From Acephala macrosclerotiorum (Eukaryota; Ascomycota; Leotiomycetes; Helotiales; Mollisiaceae), in contig MU119231.1 in the NCBI GenBank assembly GCA_014904845.1, positions 1-64,000 on the forward strand: a stretch of 64,000 nt of DNA, given 5' to 3'. The notes beneath the pieces were generated by a model. It was not told where the DNA came from and ran no database searches. It saw nothing but the letters and a program-made list of their open reading frames with translations. Made by a program: the position numbers and the translations under genes. Positions 1 to 14,460 of this stretch are shown here, piece by piece. Position 1 is the first letter of the stretch. Each line of letters opens with the position of its first letter.

Positions 1-792
1 ACAGGGAACATTCCCCAACATATCCGAGCATTTCCAGACATATCTCGACACATTTGGATGCATTTCGACTACATCTGGCTGCATTCAAACTGCACAAACG
101 TTCGTTGATGCAATACTTACTATGATTTATAGGAAAACTTTTTTCAATCCTCTTTTTTCTCTTCCTTAAAACTCTTCAACTACAACTCCTCAATCTCACG
201 CCAATTCAAGGACTACAGCTTCTCTTCAGTATCATTCATTTCTCTTCTCATTTCTTTAAAGTTCTAATTTGTATCACTTTGCATACAAACAATTCTATCA
301 ATCGAACATACTTTATTCACTTGAGCATTTCACGACGATTCTTTTCAAGAACTTACACACGTTTCCCCTACAAAAACGATTTACAAGCACTTACTTCTCT
401 TATTCCTTTCCTTTCAAGATTCATTTAATACGTTTCATAAGAAATCAGTATAAAACTGTTTACTTAAAATCTTCAAAATTTCTTATTCGGGATTAGCACT
501 ACGGCATTTCAATCACATGCACCGACACACTCTAAGAATTTTCCTCGCAAAAACAAACAAACCCCGCAACTTTCAACCATTCAAAACGCAAGGATATTTG
601 TTTGCCTTTCTTGTGTAACCTCTTTACAAGCATAAAAACTTATAACTTCTTTCGATCTCACCGATAAATCTCTTCTCTTCAAATTTACGCGTTCCCCACC
701 TTCAAAATCCGATCAATTTATCACATTACTTTTCTACGCGCAAATCTTACAACTCCAGTTCTTACCCTCGAAGCTCTTACGATATTACTATC
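1..792. other. AT-rich non-coding leader of a degraded element
   Basis: No coding region is visible. The first 110 bases hold loosely repeated units of the type CATATCC/CATTTCC/CATCTGG. The rest is A+T-rich with long pyrimidine tracts on the plus strand, and a C/T-rich stretch directly precedes the ATG at 793. It could be a promoter or LTR/UTR of the element that follows. A short open frame at 269-496 starts at TTG and has no recognisable content. Confidence 0.4.
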
Positions 793-3639
793 ATGTCTCA
801 AGGAAATGTTTCATCAAACCCCGAAGGCACGAGTCTCGCGCACAAAGAACGAAACGAAAATGATCATAATGCGTCTATACAAATCGTGCAACGCGATCTC
901 GATAACCTATGGAAAACTATCAACAGGCTGCCACCTGAAGAGAAAGCAACTGCGATTAGTAATATCAATGATAAACTCATGAAAACTAAGGACGTAGTGG
1001 AGAAAGTTTTAATTGGATAAAAAGAAAGAATTGAAAATAGTGCTGTCTTGGGATTTTCTGGGAAAATCTTAAAACAGTATACAGCTTTAAGTAAGGACTT
1101 TCTCTTTGAAGTAAACAAAATTGAGAAATCGCGTACCGCGCTTCAATAAGCTCGATCTAGTCTGATCAAGACTTTTGATAGTGTATTTAAGCATTACAAT
1201 CAGGAAACTTCTTTTCGAGCTCAAGTATTTCGACAATTCATCGAAAGTTCTATTGATAGATTTTACGGTAAGCATATATACTAAGAACTCGGGCAAATGT
1301 TCCGCATAAAACGTTTTGCGCCTCGCGAAATTATTAGGATCATTAATATGGTTATTATCGAGAGAAACAAAGTTTGCAGTACACTATTCACAAGAATACC
1401 TTTTCGACCTGTCGATTGCAAAAAGGCGTTGGTATACTTGAAAAATGCGAACGACGATCTAATGATTACAGACTTAAATAAAGCAAACTTGAAAGAACTG
1501 CGTTTTACTTTCTACCCCTGCGAACTCTTGATGACTGAAAAATATACTGAAAAACTTTTTTCGATCTTTGCGGATAAGTCTAGAAAATGGTCGATCGTCG
1601 CTATTAGTAGTATAAATATTCGAAACGCCAAGTCTCAAGAAACTACTAACGCCAATACTTCATTTCTCCAAACAACTCCATTAACTGGCGATAACGACGA
1701 CGACGACGATAACGACGATAACGATATTACTATTACTGGTTTTTTCGTGCAAAACTCTTTATCTCTTCAAATCTCTCAAACTTTTCGAGTTCTTCGATCC
1801 GCTCTTCTTTCCACTTCGATCTCCACGCCAATCAAACTCAAGAGATTTGCTGCCAATAATAAGAAATACTACAATATGTCTACGCCTACGCCAAAAAGAC
1901 ACAAGACTATTGTCACTTTATCGCAGTCTGATACCACTCTATCTCGACCAACTCGCGAGTCCCGATCAAATAATATACGCTCGATAATTAATTGCGCGTG
2001 CGATATAAACAGTACTTAAAAATCAAACGTTGCCTTCTTTAATACTTTGAATTTCGCTGATCGCGTTAAAATTCTAAGTGCCGTTTACAATACTCACAAG
2101 TACTCGTTCATTAAGCAACTTTGTCGAGTTCACTGCATAACGCTTTGCGAGAATCTCGATTTGCACTTTGGAAACGACAAAAAACAAGTTGAAATTATAA
2201 AAATACGATTGTCCAAAATTTATAAATTGTACGCTGAGAAAAAGAGTTTTCGACTCGCTTAAATCTACTTTAACACTCGTTCCTGGTTCATAAATGTCTC
2301 TACCATTTTTCAATATAAGCAGAAAACGCTGACGAAAAATCGATTCCAACCCTCGCGAGCTTCTATCGTTTCTACGCTTGTCTCCTCGATCAAACCGCTT
2401 ATTGATCTAAAGATTGCAATAATCTTTGCTTTGCAAGATTTCTTCAAATAAACGAAAGAAAAAAATATCCTACCGCTTCTTCTCAAAGAAATTGATATAC
2501 TGAAATTCTACCACCGACAAACTCCTTCCAGCGAATCCTCTCTTCTGCACAATGCGTACTTCCCTCTCATCGTCCAACTCTTGTAAGCGAACCCCAGATT
2601 GTGACTACTGTTTCATCGACTTTCCAAGGACCACCCCCTTCACCTCGTTGCCTTTCCTCAGCCTATTAGACTCTATCAAAACGACAAAATTGACCAATTC
2701 TTCTACGAAAAAGAAATGAATATATTCCAAGACCTAGACTTATTGTGCGCTGAGCTTTTCCTTTCTAGCAAACCCCAAATGATTTATTCGCGGTTCGACG
2801 ACCATGGAAAGACGATGAATTGATTGTCCCGATTCTCTAAAAGAACTACTTGAATAAATCTCCTTTCTGATACTGAGAGTCGGACCTTAGTTGAAGATCT
2901 CTTGGAGCAGACTCAATCAAACATTGTAGAAAAGGAACCTCAGGAATTGGAACTGCACGTCTACAAAACAGAAACTTTTGTCGACCGAAAATACGCCGAA
3001 AATCCCAAGAACCCTAGTCCCCTCACTTCACTCCCCGTGAGTTTGGTACCTGTTGGTACTAGCGGAAGAATCATCGGCGATACTACCTACGAAAAACTCA
3101 AAGAAATTCATAACAAGTTTCGAACTCCCTCCGAGAGTCGATTTCGAGAATTTCCTGACGACGAATTTTTTCTCGGTAATGTTCAATTTGAAGAGGTCGG
3201 CGCAATATTCGATATGATCCGCTGCGCGAAATCCTTAGACTACCCTGCCGTCCGATATGAGATTTCTCAATGGCTAGACTACCAGAACTCGTCTGGTAAT
3301 AGACATTTGCACACTCATTAGCAAAAACAGACTGTAACTCAAATCAAGCTGGCCTTTCAATATCTTGAGATAAAAGAAATAGAAATATTTCCTGGCAATA
3401 AGTCCTTCTTTAGATGCGAGACTAAGGGATTAGTAGCGCCTGTGGAAAATGATCAAAAGTATCTGGTTATCTCTGATGATAAACCTGAGCCTGAGATTCG
3501 TTTGCCTTCTTTCCTTCCACTAAGTCTTAAAGAGAAAGGAAAACAGATTGCAAAGAAATTTAGCGTTAACAGAAATATTAAGAAAACTGTCAGATTCTTA
3601 GAGAAGGACGACGATGATTTGAGAGATCTCGAGTTTTGA
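793..3639 (+). pseudogene. RIP-decayed long transposon-type ORF, product unknown
   Basis: Five open stretches (793-1020, 1297-2019, 2047-2262, 2902-3321, 3442-3639) and the sequence between them lie in one reading frame, so this looks like a single frame of about 949 codons interrupted by about a dozen stops, mostly TAA. Several stops sit where CAA to TAA or TGG to TAG/TGA changes would place them, as expected from RIP. The N-terminus is a short helical Lys/Glu-rich segment. An Asp/Asn-rich run lies near 1690-1725, and the C-terminus is Lys-rich and ends in an acidic stretch just before TGA at 3637. I recognise no domain. A retroelement Gag-like or other transposon protein is likely from the setting beside copia debris, but that is inference. 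No clear terminal repeats were found. Confidence 0.5.
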
Positions 3640-4440
3640 ATTCCTTGCTTAAAGCGAGTCTTTTCTCTTTTTTTAGTTCTTTTCTTCGAGGCTCGAAACG
3701 AGCTCGTCATATAAGAAGACGATTGTAGTGGGACTATATGCTCTCCCTTCAAAATCCTTATAAATAGCTAGTTTCGAAAGCAGTACTAGTCACGTGTCTT
3801 CTAGTACATAAGAAGTTTTCGCTCACTATAGACTAATCAACAACCCTTTCTACTTCTACTCTAACTGATTGATTAATTGATTTACGGATTACGGATTACT
3901 TCGAATAAATCTAACCCACTGATTAAAACGAACTGACCTACGATTGAGCCTTTTTGCTTTGTGCTCCATTGCCCTTCTACACTAGTACGTATTATTTTCA
4001 TTAAACCTTCGAAAAAAATAACAAATAAACTCTCATTGAACGTCGTTTTCAAAGTAATTAAACCTCTCTACGAAGTCTTGAAAACGAGAATACATTAGTA
4101 TAAAACGTATAGTATTTACTATAAAAACAAACTCTCGATAGAATTTTTAATTTTCGATCTTTGTTTACTTATTACGAAAAGTAATTATACTTTATTCGGG
4201 ATAGTCGATATACAAACCGACGATACGCTCATTTTAAGAGATTAAATTTTTGTAGAACTAAAAAACTTTAAACTGTAAAAGATCAAACTATTAACTAAGT
4301 TTATAAAGTCTTTTACGTCGAATACTTTTCTACTGTTCAATGGATGCAAGTTAGTAGTAAATGAAACCGGAAATGGAATTGTATTTTCGTAAAAAGAGCA
4401 AAGTAAGCGCTTAAATCTGGTTGATTCGAAATTAGACTTT
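3640..4440. other. Non-coding interval with promoter- or LTR-like signals
   Basis: No gene is visible. Around 3755-3770 there is a TATAAATA-type box, followed by a C/T-rich stretch and a TGATT-rich repeat near 3865-3905. This resembles a decayed promoter or a retroelement LTR (U3/R). From about 4000 onward the base composition falls toward A+T. Confidence 0.3.
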
Positions 4441-5190
4441 TATAAGCAGACGTACCTCGAGTAACGTACTCGGAGAGTATATATCAATTCTATTTGCCAA
4501 TCGAAAACTGTGTACGACATGTCGACGGCAACTCAATATTAACATCCCGAAAAGGAGCAAATTGCAACGTTGAATAAGCGACTACAATGGTAGATGAACA
4601 ATCTCGATCGTGGACTTCGATTCCTTTGTCTAGACTTACATTCAACGAAACTCTTCGTTTTTATGGACGGCTCCTTTGCCATAAATAAGGACCTTAGTTC
4701 GTAGATCGAGTATGTCGTCGTTTTTGGCAATGAGACTTATAGCGATAGACAATTCGATTTGCAAGGCAATTTACTCTACTCGAGCTCAACGAAGTACAAA
4801 AGAATTACTCGTGCTGTTCTAGCTTCTGAGCTATACGCAATAACAATAGGAATCGACATGGGAATCTCGATTTCTACTACTTTTGATCTTATCATGAAAC
4901 GACTTGAGTTGAACCCAGTTCTTATAGTCATTTGCACCGATTCCTTTTCTCTCTACGAGTGTATAGTCAAGCTCGGTACTACCAAGGAAAAGCGTCTCAT
5001 GATCGATATTATAACCATCAAATAATCGTATAAACGCAAAAAACTCTCGAAAATTCGATAAATTGCTGGGAACAGTAATCCAATTGATACCATGACTAAG
5101 TTTAACACTAATAAGGCACTTAAATCGCTCGTTAGTACCAATCGTTTTAATATCAAAGTATAGAAATGGGTGCAACGTCTCGAAACTTAG
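4441..5190 (+). pseudogene. Ty1/copia retrotransposon remnant: end of RT plus RNase H
   Basis: Read in one frame with internal stops, the sequence gives the C-terminal part of a fungal copia polyprotein. In order there are a segment typical of the end of RT (KRLQW followed by a stop where a residue is expected), the RNase H start FMDGSFA near 4660, RAVLASELYAI near 4815, ICTDSFSLYECIVKLGTTKE near 4930-4990 and a tail with TMTKFNTNKAL near 5090. The Asp of MDGSF, the Glu of ASELY and the Asp of CTDS match RNase H catalytic positions. In-frame TAG/TAA codons (one after LQW near 4590, others near 4700, 5022-5080 and 5160) show that it is dead. Protease, integrase and most of RT are missing. The family assignment is strong; the exact start is uncertain. 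Confidence 0.85.
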
Positions 5191-5379
5191 GAATTAATCG
5201 ACGAAAACGAGAATAGCGAGAAGAGCGGTCGTTGAAAAGGATAGCACTAGAAAAAGAAACGTGTAATTGTTATTTTAGTGTTTTTAGTGTTTTTCGATAT
5301 TTTCAGTGTTTTCAAGAGTAAAGTTTCCGATTGGCTCGGAGATTATAAACACCGGGTTTAGAGGAATTCTTTCAAGTCT

Positions 5380-5830
5380 AACCTGATCGATCAGGTATTA
5401 CAACACGTAACGGCGACTAGTTCACGATCAGATTTTCTTCTAGTATTTAATAGCGAAATAACGCGTTGACAACCGCGATAGTACTCTCCCCTGTATCTGG
5501 TTTACGAGTTGGAAAAAGCGTCTCCTTTCAAAAAGAGAATTGCCAGTGTCGGTTCAATCATGTGATCGCTTAAGCGATCGACTAGATGATCTTAGTTGTG
5601 ATCTCTATTGCCCTTGGCAACAGTTGCCCTAGCGTCCACTCTTTAATTTTACGTCCACTCTGTTTAATTATATAAATAGAAAGATGCCTTTTCTAAGAAG
5701 GGGCAAAGAAAGAGAATTGAATCATTGATACCAGACTAAGATTTTAGTGTTTCGTGATTTGTTCTCGAACGTTCTAATACAAACGTCGAATACGGATCGT
5801 TTAATAAATCGAGTTTTTACGATAAAAAGT
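5380..5830 (+). repeat. Putative 3' LTR remnant of the copia element
   Basis: Downstream of the RNase H remnant lies a non-coding stretch with a TATATAAATAGA box near 5670, followed by a short A/G-rich leader and a run ending near 5820, where the extreme A+T island begins. Position and promoter-like content fit U3-R of an LTR. No second copy lies in the window, so the boundaries are guesses. Confidence 0.35.
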
Positions 5831-6208
5831 CTCGAAAAAAAAAGTTTTTCGCTTTTCAAATTACGAGTATATTCAAAGTATTATCAAAAATTTCAAAAAT
5901 ACTATTAATAACAAAAAAAAAAATCAAACGATAAAATCAATTTTTGAAATTTATATTATAATACTTTTTGTTTTTGGAACTTTTGTAATTTACGTACTTT
6001 TATAAGCGATATAAATTTATTTTAATATATTTAATTATACAAATAAATATATACGAACTAAAATTATTAAATACGATTTATTTTATTATTTTATATTAAA
6101 ATACTTTTTTTTACATTTATTTATATTTTTATAACGTATAAATTTAAATTAATAATTTTTTTTTATATTTTTAATATAATTTAAAAATTAAATCAAATAT
6201 ATATTAAT

Positions 6209-8400
6209 AATATTAAAATATTACGTTTAATTATTATAATTTTTACGTATTGAATATAAAAATTATTAATTATTTAAAAAATTAAATTTAAAATTAAAAA
6301 TATTAATATATTTTTAAATTTTATATTAATTTTTTTTAATTAAAATATATAATAAATACGTATATATATTTTAATATTAATAATTTTTATTTTTATAATA
6401 AAAATTTAATATTTATAAAATAATAATAAAAAATGATTTATTTAAAAAAAACAAATAAAATTTTTTATAATTATATTAATTATATTATAAATTTTTTATA
6501 ATAATTACAATTTTTTTGTATAATATTAATTAAACAATTTTTAAAAAAAGAAAAACTTATTTTAAAATAAAAAATATTTTATATTATATTTTAATTATAA
6601 TAAAAAAAGTATTATAAATTATATTGTTTTAATTTTTAATTATTTATATATTAGTAAAAAAATTTAAAAAATATTAATTAATATATAAATTAATAATTAA
6701 AATTAAAAAAATAATTAAATTAATAATTTAATTATTTTGTATTTATATTATATTTTAAAAAATCGTATTTTATATAATTAATAAATTTTTATTCGTAGTA
6801 TTAATTACGTTGTATAATTATTAAAAGTATTAATAATTTAACGCATTTTAAATATAATCGAATTTTTATAATATAACGTTTTAATTAATTTAATATTATT
6901 ATTAATAAAATTGAAAAATTAATAATAAAATAAATAAATCAAATAATAAAATTATAAAATCGATAATCGAATATTTTAATTTACGATTTACGTAATTAAT
7001 TAATAATAATTAATTATATTTTTATATTTTTAAAAATTTAATTTAAAATAAATTAATTTATTCGATTTAAAAAAACAAAATTTTATTTTTATTTTAAATT
7101 TTATTTATTTTTATTTATTTTTATTTATTTTTTTATTTTAATCGTAAAATTATTCGTATTAATAAACGTTTATAAAATTTTATTTAAATTAAATTTTATT
7201 ATAATATTTATCGAATTATTGTTTTTATATATTTATTATATTTTTTGTAATTTTTTACGTTCGTACGATTGTTTTAAAATTATAATATTAATTATAAAAC
7301 GTTTTTTGTTTATTATTTTTAATTTTATTAAATAATCGTATAAAAAATATAAATTCGTATAAATAATAATAAAAATATTAAATAAATTAAATTGTTTTAC
7401 GATTATATTAATAATAAAAATTATTATAATTATTATATTTGTTTTATTAATTATTTTATAAATTTTAAATATTAAAACGTTTTTAATAATTTTTTTATAT
7501 TTTGTAAAATTTTAATATATTAAATTATTTATAAATACGAATATTTTAATTGTTTTTAAATTAATTAAAATATAATAAATATTACGTAATAAATTATTTT
7601 ATTATTATTTTAATTTTTTATTTAAAATTATTACGTTTTTATTAACAAATTTTAATTTAATTAAAAATTTATTAATAATCGAATCGACGTATTATTCTTT
7701 GTCAAATTTAATTTTAATTTAAAATATCGTTTGTCGAATTTATTAAATTGCAATTAAATTAAATTTAAACTAAAATCGTTTAATTAAATTAATTAAATAA
7801 TAATTTTTTTTTTTAAACGTTTTAAATACGTTTTAAATTTTTTAAACGAATTTTAAACGCTTTAAACGTTCTAAATATTTTAAATATATTAAAATTGAAA
7901 TATTTAATAAATTTAAAATTAAATTATTTGAAATTTTATATATAGAATTTTTTATATTATAAAATTTTATTTTAAAAATTTTAATTAATTTTATCGAATA
8001 TACATTGAAATATATCGTTATAAAATTTGAAATAAAAATTTTAATATTTTTTATTAAAAATAAACTAATATAATTTTAAATTTAATCAAATTAATATAAT
8101 CGTATTTTAAATTCAAAATTTTAATATTTTTAATTTTAAAAATTTTTAATATATATTTTATTTTACGAAATTTTTATTTATTAATTTAAAAATACTTTAA
8201 ATCGTATTATTTTCAAAAGTTTAAATTTAATAAAATAATTTACGTATAATATTTTACTTATATAATCGAATAAAATAAAATAAATAAAATATTTAATAAT
8301 TAATTGTAATATTGAAAATATACGTATATAATTAAAAGTTTTAATATTTTTCATTTAAAAAATTAATATTTTAAATTTATATATTTTAATTAATTCAAAT
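6209..8400 (+). repeat. Left copy of a long direct repeat inside the A+T island
   Basis: Blocks at about 6209-6395, 7696-7890, 8075-8130 and 8205-8400 recur in the same order and orientation at 14001-14460. Shared strings include the TTACGTTTAATTATTATA run at 6221 and the TTTAATAATTAATT block near 8295. The right copy lacks the sequence between these blocks. They could be terminal repeats of one element or two copies of one family. Low complexity makes exact borders unsafe, but collinear order over four blocks argues against chance. Confidence 0.6.
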
Positions 8401-8916
8401 TAAATATTTTAAACGTTTTAAACGATTTTAAACGTAAAATTTATTATTTTAATTTAAATTAATTTAATAAATATAATAATAATTTATTAATATTTTTTTA
8501 TTAAAATTTAATATTATATAATAATTAATAAATTAAAAACAATTTTTAATTAATAAACAAATTTAATATACGTTTTACGAATTTATTATTTTTAATATTA
8601 AATATATTTTTATTTCGTTTTTCGATTAAATAATACTTAATACGATTCGTATTTCGCGAATATATTTTTATTTTTTTTTATTTTTACATTTATTACGTTT
8701 ATTTTATATTCGATCGAAAATAATTATTAATTTAAATTTATTTTAAATTTAAAATTCAAAATTTTTAATTTAAACGTTTTATAAATATTTGAAATTAGAA
8801 TAATTTTTATTAATACGAAAAAAATAATTCGTTTAAAAAAACGTTTATTTAAAATCGAATAAATTAATAAATTAATTAAAATTTTAAACAAAAACGTATT
8901 TTTAATAAAATTTTAT

Positions 8917-9070
8917 ATTAAAAAATACTTTTTAAAATTTTCGTTTTTTATATTAAATTATTACGATAAATTTAATTGATTATATATAATTATTAAAATT
9001 ATATTTATTAAAAAAATACTTTTTAAAATTTTCGTTTTTTATATTAAATATTATAATTAATTTAATTGAT
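8917..9070 (+). repeat. Short direct repeat pair, about 64 bp each
   Basis: Two nearly identical stretches, about 8917-8980 and 9007-9070, start about 90 bp apart. Both contain ATACTTTTTAAAATTTTCG followed by a TTTTTTATATTAAAT run. The similarity is far higher than in surrounding sequence and indicates a small tandem duplication. Confidence 0.6.
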
Positions 9071-12000
9071 CGCATTTTTTTATAATAAATTCTATCGAGC
9101 GATAAAAACTTTTATAATAATCACAAATTGCGATTTATAATATTTTGTAATTAAAATTAAAAATATAAACGATTTAAATATAAATTCAATTTATAATATA
9201 ATTATTATAAATTTATTAAATTAATAAATAAAAAAATAAAATCGTAAAATTTTTAAAATTTTAATATTTTTAAATTCGTTTATATAATAATTTTAAGTAT
9301 TTAAAAAAGATTTTATTTTTTTTTTTTGAATATTTTAAATTGATTATTTTCGATCGAAATTAAATATAGTATTTTTTATTTTTATATTTTATAAATTTTA
9401 ATTTAATTAAACTTTTTAAATTTAATTTAATAAATTTTATTAAAATAATTATAAAATATAAAATAAATTAAAAAAAATTAAAATGTATTTTTAAATCGTA
9501 ATATTTTATTTTTAAACTCGAAAATCGAAATGAATTTTCAATTGTTAATAAACGATATAAAAATATTACGAGATTTAAAAGTTTTTTACGAATAAAAATC
9601 GTTTTTATTTTTTTATTTTGCGTTATATTAAACAATTAAAATAATTTGTAATTTTTAAATCGATAAATTCGATTTTTTTGTTTTTATTTCTTTATTTAAA
9701 TTATATTTTATTTTCGTTTTATAATTATATAATTTTATTATTAAATATTAATTAATTTATAAATATTAAATATTAAATATTTTTTATTTATAATTTTTTT
9801 TTTTTAATTTTTTTTTTTTAAATTTGTAAATTATAATATTAATAATATTAATAATTTTAAATATTTTTTTAATTTTTTTAATTAAAAAATAAAAATTATA
9901 TATTAAAATTTTTATTTTTAATTCGAAAATATAATATTTATTTTTGTAAGTTTATATAATAATTTTTTTATAATTATAATTGTTTTTTTAAAATAAAAAT
10001 ATATTATTTTTTTTAATAAATTAATAAAAATTGTTTATTAAATTAAAATTTGCGATTACGTATATATTTATATAACGTTTTATAATTATATTATAAAATT
10101 GTAATTTTAAATTAAAATTAAAATTAAAATTGTTTTTTAAAAATCGAAATATTTTTATATATAATTAAATTATATTATATAAATTTAAAAACGTTTTTTA
10201 TAAAAAAAAAAATTTTATTATAAAATTTTAAAAAAAAATTTAAATATAATAATAATTCTTTTTTTTTATAATTTAATTATAAATTTTATATTTGTTTTTT
10301 TTTATTCGTTATATAAATTAAATTAATTATAATATTTTTTTTATATAATATTAATTAAAATTTTTATTATTTGTAAAATTATTATTATTATTATTAATAT
10401 TCGTAAAATTAAAATATTTTTATTTAAAATAAATTGTAAATTTAAATTTATTTTTTGTATTTTTTAATTATTTATAACGTTTCAATTAATTTTCGATTAA
10501 AATTAAATAATTATTATTATTATTTTTTTTAATTTTTATTTTTTTATATTATATTTATCGTTTTTAATTTTTCGTTTTTTTGTATAATTTTTATAAATTA
10601 TTTTTTTATTAATTTTTTAATTTGCGATTTTTGAAAATAAAATAATTATATAATATATTTTTCGTTTATAATTACTAATAATTTATATAGTTTTTTTTAT
10701 TTTTTATATTTTTTAAAATTAATTAATAAATTTAAAATTATTAAAATATTAAAATCGTTTTTTATTATTAACGTATTATTAATTTATCGTTTAATTTATA
10801 TATAATAAAATTTGTTTATTATTTTACGAATTGTATTTATTTTTATTATTATTAATATAAAAATATTTATATTGAAAATTTTAAAATATATTTTAAATAT
10901 TAATAAAATTAATATAAATTTATTTAATTTTATTAAATCGTTATAAGTTTTTATTATTATTTGTAATATTTTTTTTATTATTTTTTTAATATAATAATAT
11001 AAATTCGTTATAATAAAATATAATATTATTTAATTTTTTTATTTTTATTATTACGATTTTTATTTATTATTTGAATTTTGTAAATATAAATTTTTTTTTA
11101 ATATTATAAATTAAAATTTTTAATAATTTTAAATACGTATTAATTTAATATTTTTTAATTATATTTTATATAAATCGTATAAACATTTTTATAATGAATT
11201 GTACGTTTTAAAATTTTGTAATAAAATTTACAAATTGTAAAATCGCGTTATTATTTAAATATATAATATTAATAATTATAAAACAATTAAATTTGTAATT
11301 GTTTATTAAAAAGAATTTAAATCGTTTTAATAATTTCGTGTTTATTTAATAATAATAATAAAATTTGTTAATTTATTTTAATTATTAAAATATAAAATTT
11401 TTATATTTAATTTTATTAAAAATATTTACAAATTGTTATATTAATAAATATTTAAATTTTTTATATACGTATTATAAGTTTATATTTAATAAATAATATT
11501 AAATAAAAGTTTTTTTTTTAATTTTATTAATAAAATCTATAAATGTTTTTATTTGCATATAATTAATATAATTATATTATTAAATTAAATTTTAAATTTA
11601 TTTATATTTTTTAAAAATAATAAAAATAATATATTACAAAATACGATATAAAAAATATAAATTTTAATTATATTTTCAATTTTTATATTATTTATTTTAA
11701 ATTAAATTTTTTTTTATAATTCGAAATATTAAATTTAATTCGTAAATTAATTTTTTATAATTAATATAATAATTATATTTATATTTAATAATATATTTAT
11801 TCGTAAATTAAAAAAAAAAATTTAATTTAAATTTTTTTTAATTAAATAAAATATATCGTTTTCAATTAACAAATATTATATTTTTCAATTATTTAATTTC
11901 GTAATTAATTTTTCGATATTAATATATTTTATAATAAAAAAACTAGTTTTTACGAGTTTTTTATTATTTTTTTTTTATTTTTCGAAATCGAATTTTTTTA

Positions 12001-14000
12001 TATTTAAATTAAAAATATTAAAAAAATTTAATAATTTATTATAAAAACGTATTTCTTATAACGAAAATAAATTTCATTTTTAAATTTTTTATATATTTAT
12101 CGTTTTTTTTTTAAAAAATATTTTATAAATTAATAATTTATTTTTTTACAAATATAATATTTTTTTTTTTAAATAATTATTTTAATCGTATTTATCGTAT
12201 TTTTAATTTTTATAATCGTAATTATATTTATTTTAATCGCGTTTATTATTGTAATTTTTATTTATTTTATATTTATTATATTTATAATCGACGAAATAAA
12301 TATTAAAATTTGTAAAATATAATTTTTTATATTATAGTTTTTATAATTTTTTTTTAATTATTTTTTTCGAATTTATTATATTTTATTAAATAATAATTCG
12401 AAATTTTTAATTATTTTTTTAATAAATTCTTTTTAATAATATTTTGTAAAATATTTTATTTTTTATTTTTTTTAATATATTATTAAAATATATAAAATTT
12501 TAAATTTGATTTTTATATATTTAATAATTTTTTTTAAATAAATAATTATAATTAAAAATATTATTTAAATAAAAATTTCGTATTTATTTTTTTATATATA
12601 TTTAATATAATATTTATATTAAAATAATTTTATTTTTTTATTAAAAAAATTGTAAATTGTTTTTTTATATTTATTATTATTATTTAAATAAAATTTTTTA
12701 ATAATTATTTTTTTATTTTTATTTAAAAATTTTTTATATTGTTTATTTAATATTTATTATAAATTTTTTATTAAAAATAGTTTTTTTTTTGAAATTTATA
12801 ATCGTTTTATTATACATTAAAAAATTGAAAAATTTATTAATATAATAAATTCAATTTTAATAAATTTCTTTATTTATATTATAAATAATATTATATTTAT
12901 TTCAAAATTTATTTATAATATTATTATTTTTTAAAAAAAAAAAAATTTTTCAAGTATTATTATTTAAAATCGATTTATTTTATAATAAGTTATAATATCG
13001 CGTTTATTTTTTATTTTAATAAAATTTTTAATAATATTTTTAAGTTTTTAAAATAACGATTTTAAAAATACGTATATTTTATTTTTATTTTGAAATAATT
13101 TTTATTATAATTTTTAATTTATATTTAAAATTTTAAAAATTATTTTTTCGTTTTTTTAAATTAATATTTTAATTTATTAAATTGATTTTTTATACGAAAT
13201 ATAAATATTATTATTTTTAAAATTATTTTTTAAACAAAAAATCAATTTATTAATAATTATTTTAACATATATTATTTTTTAATTTTTAAAATTATTTTAA
13301 TAAAATTTATATAAAATGAATTTATTAATAATAAATTTATTTAAATTTAATTACTAAAAATCGATTTATTTTTTGTATTTATTTTTATCGTAATAAAATA
13401 AACTTTTTTTTTTTATATATTTATTTAATTTAATTTTGTTTAATAATAAAAAAATTGTTATAATTATTTGTAATTTATTATATTTAATATTAAATAATAA
13501 AACGTTTTTCGAAAATTTTTTATTTTCATTTTAAATATCAATTTTTATTATTTTAAAATATTAATTTATATTTAATAAATTTATTTATTTATATATAAAA
13601 TAAAAATAAAAATTCGAATTAATCGTAATTTAAATACGTTTTAAATAATATAAAAATTCGTTATTTTTAAAAAAAATATAACGTATAATGCTTTTTATCG
13701 TTTTAATTATTAATTTAAAAAAAATAAAATTTTCGTAATCGATTTTTTAAATTTTTAATATTATACGTAAAATCTTTTAAATATTAAAAAAAATATAAAA
13801 CGTAAAACTTTTAAATATTAAAAAAATTGTATTTTTTTACGTAAAAATTTTTTAATATTTTTTTATAAAACTTTTTAAATATTGAAAAAAAATTAAATAT
13901 ATATTTTTAAATTTCGAAAAAATATATATTTTTTTATATAAAATTTTTTTTAATTTAAATTTTATTATTTTATATTTAATTAATATTAATAATATTAAAA

Positions 14001-14460
14001 TACTCGAATATATTAATATATTACGTTTAATTATTATAGTTTTTACGTATTAAATTTAAAATTAAAAATATTAATATATTTTCAAATTTTATATTAATTT
14101 CTTTTTAATTAAAATACGTAATAAATACATATATATATTTCGATAATTTAATTTTAATTTAAAATATTATTTATTAAATTTATTAAATTAAAATTATTTA
14201 ATTAAATTAATTAAATAATAATTTATTTTTTTAAACGTTTTAAATTTTTTAAATATATTAAAATTAAAATATATAATTTTAAATTTAATCGAATTAATAC
14301 GATTATATTTTTAAAAGTTTAAATTTAAAAAAAAGATTTATATATAATATTTTATATATATAATTAAATAAAATAAAATATTTAATAATTAATTATAAAT
14401 ATATATAATTAAAAAATTTAATATTTTTCGTTTGAAAAATTAATATTTTAAATTTAATAA
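14001..14460 (+). repeat. Right, internally deleted copy of the long direct repeat
   Basis: This segment follows the left copy in four collinear blocks (about 14001-14145, 14148-14275, 14272-14315 and 14310-14455) with point differences that are mostly C/T or G/A, as expected of two copies mutated independently by RIP. Confidence 0.6.
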
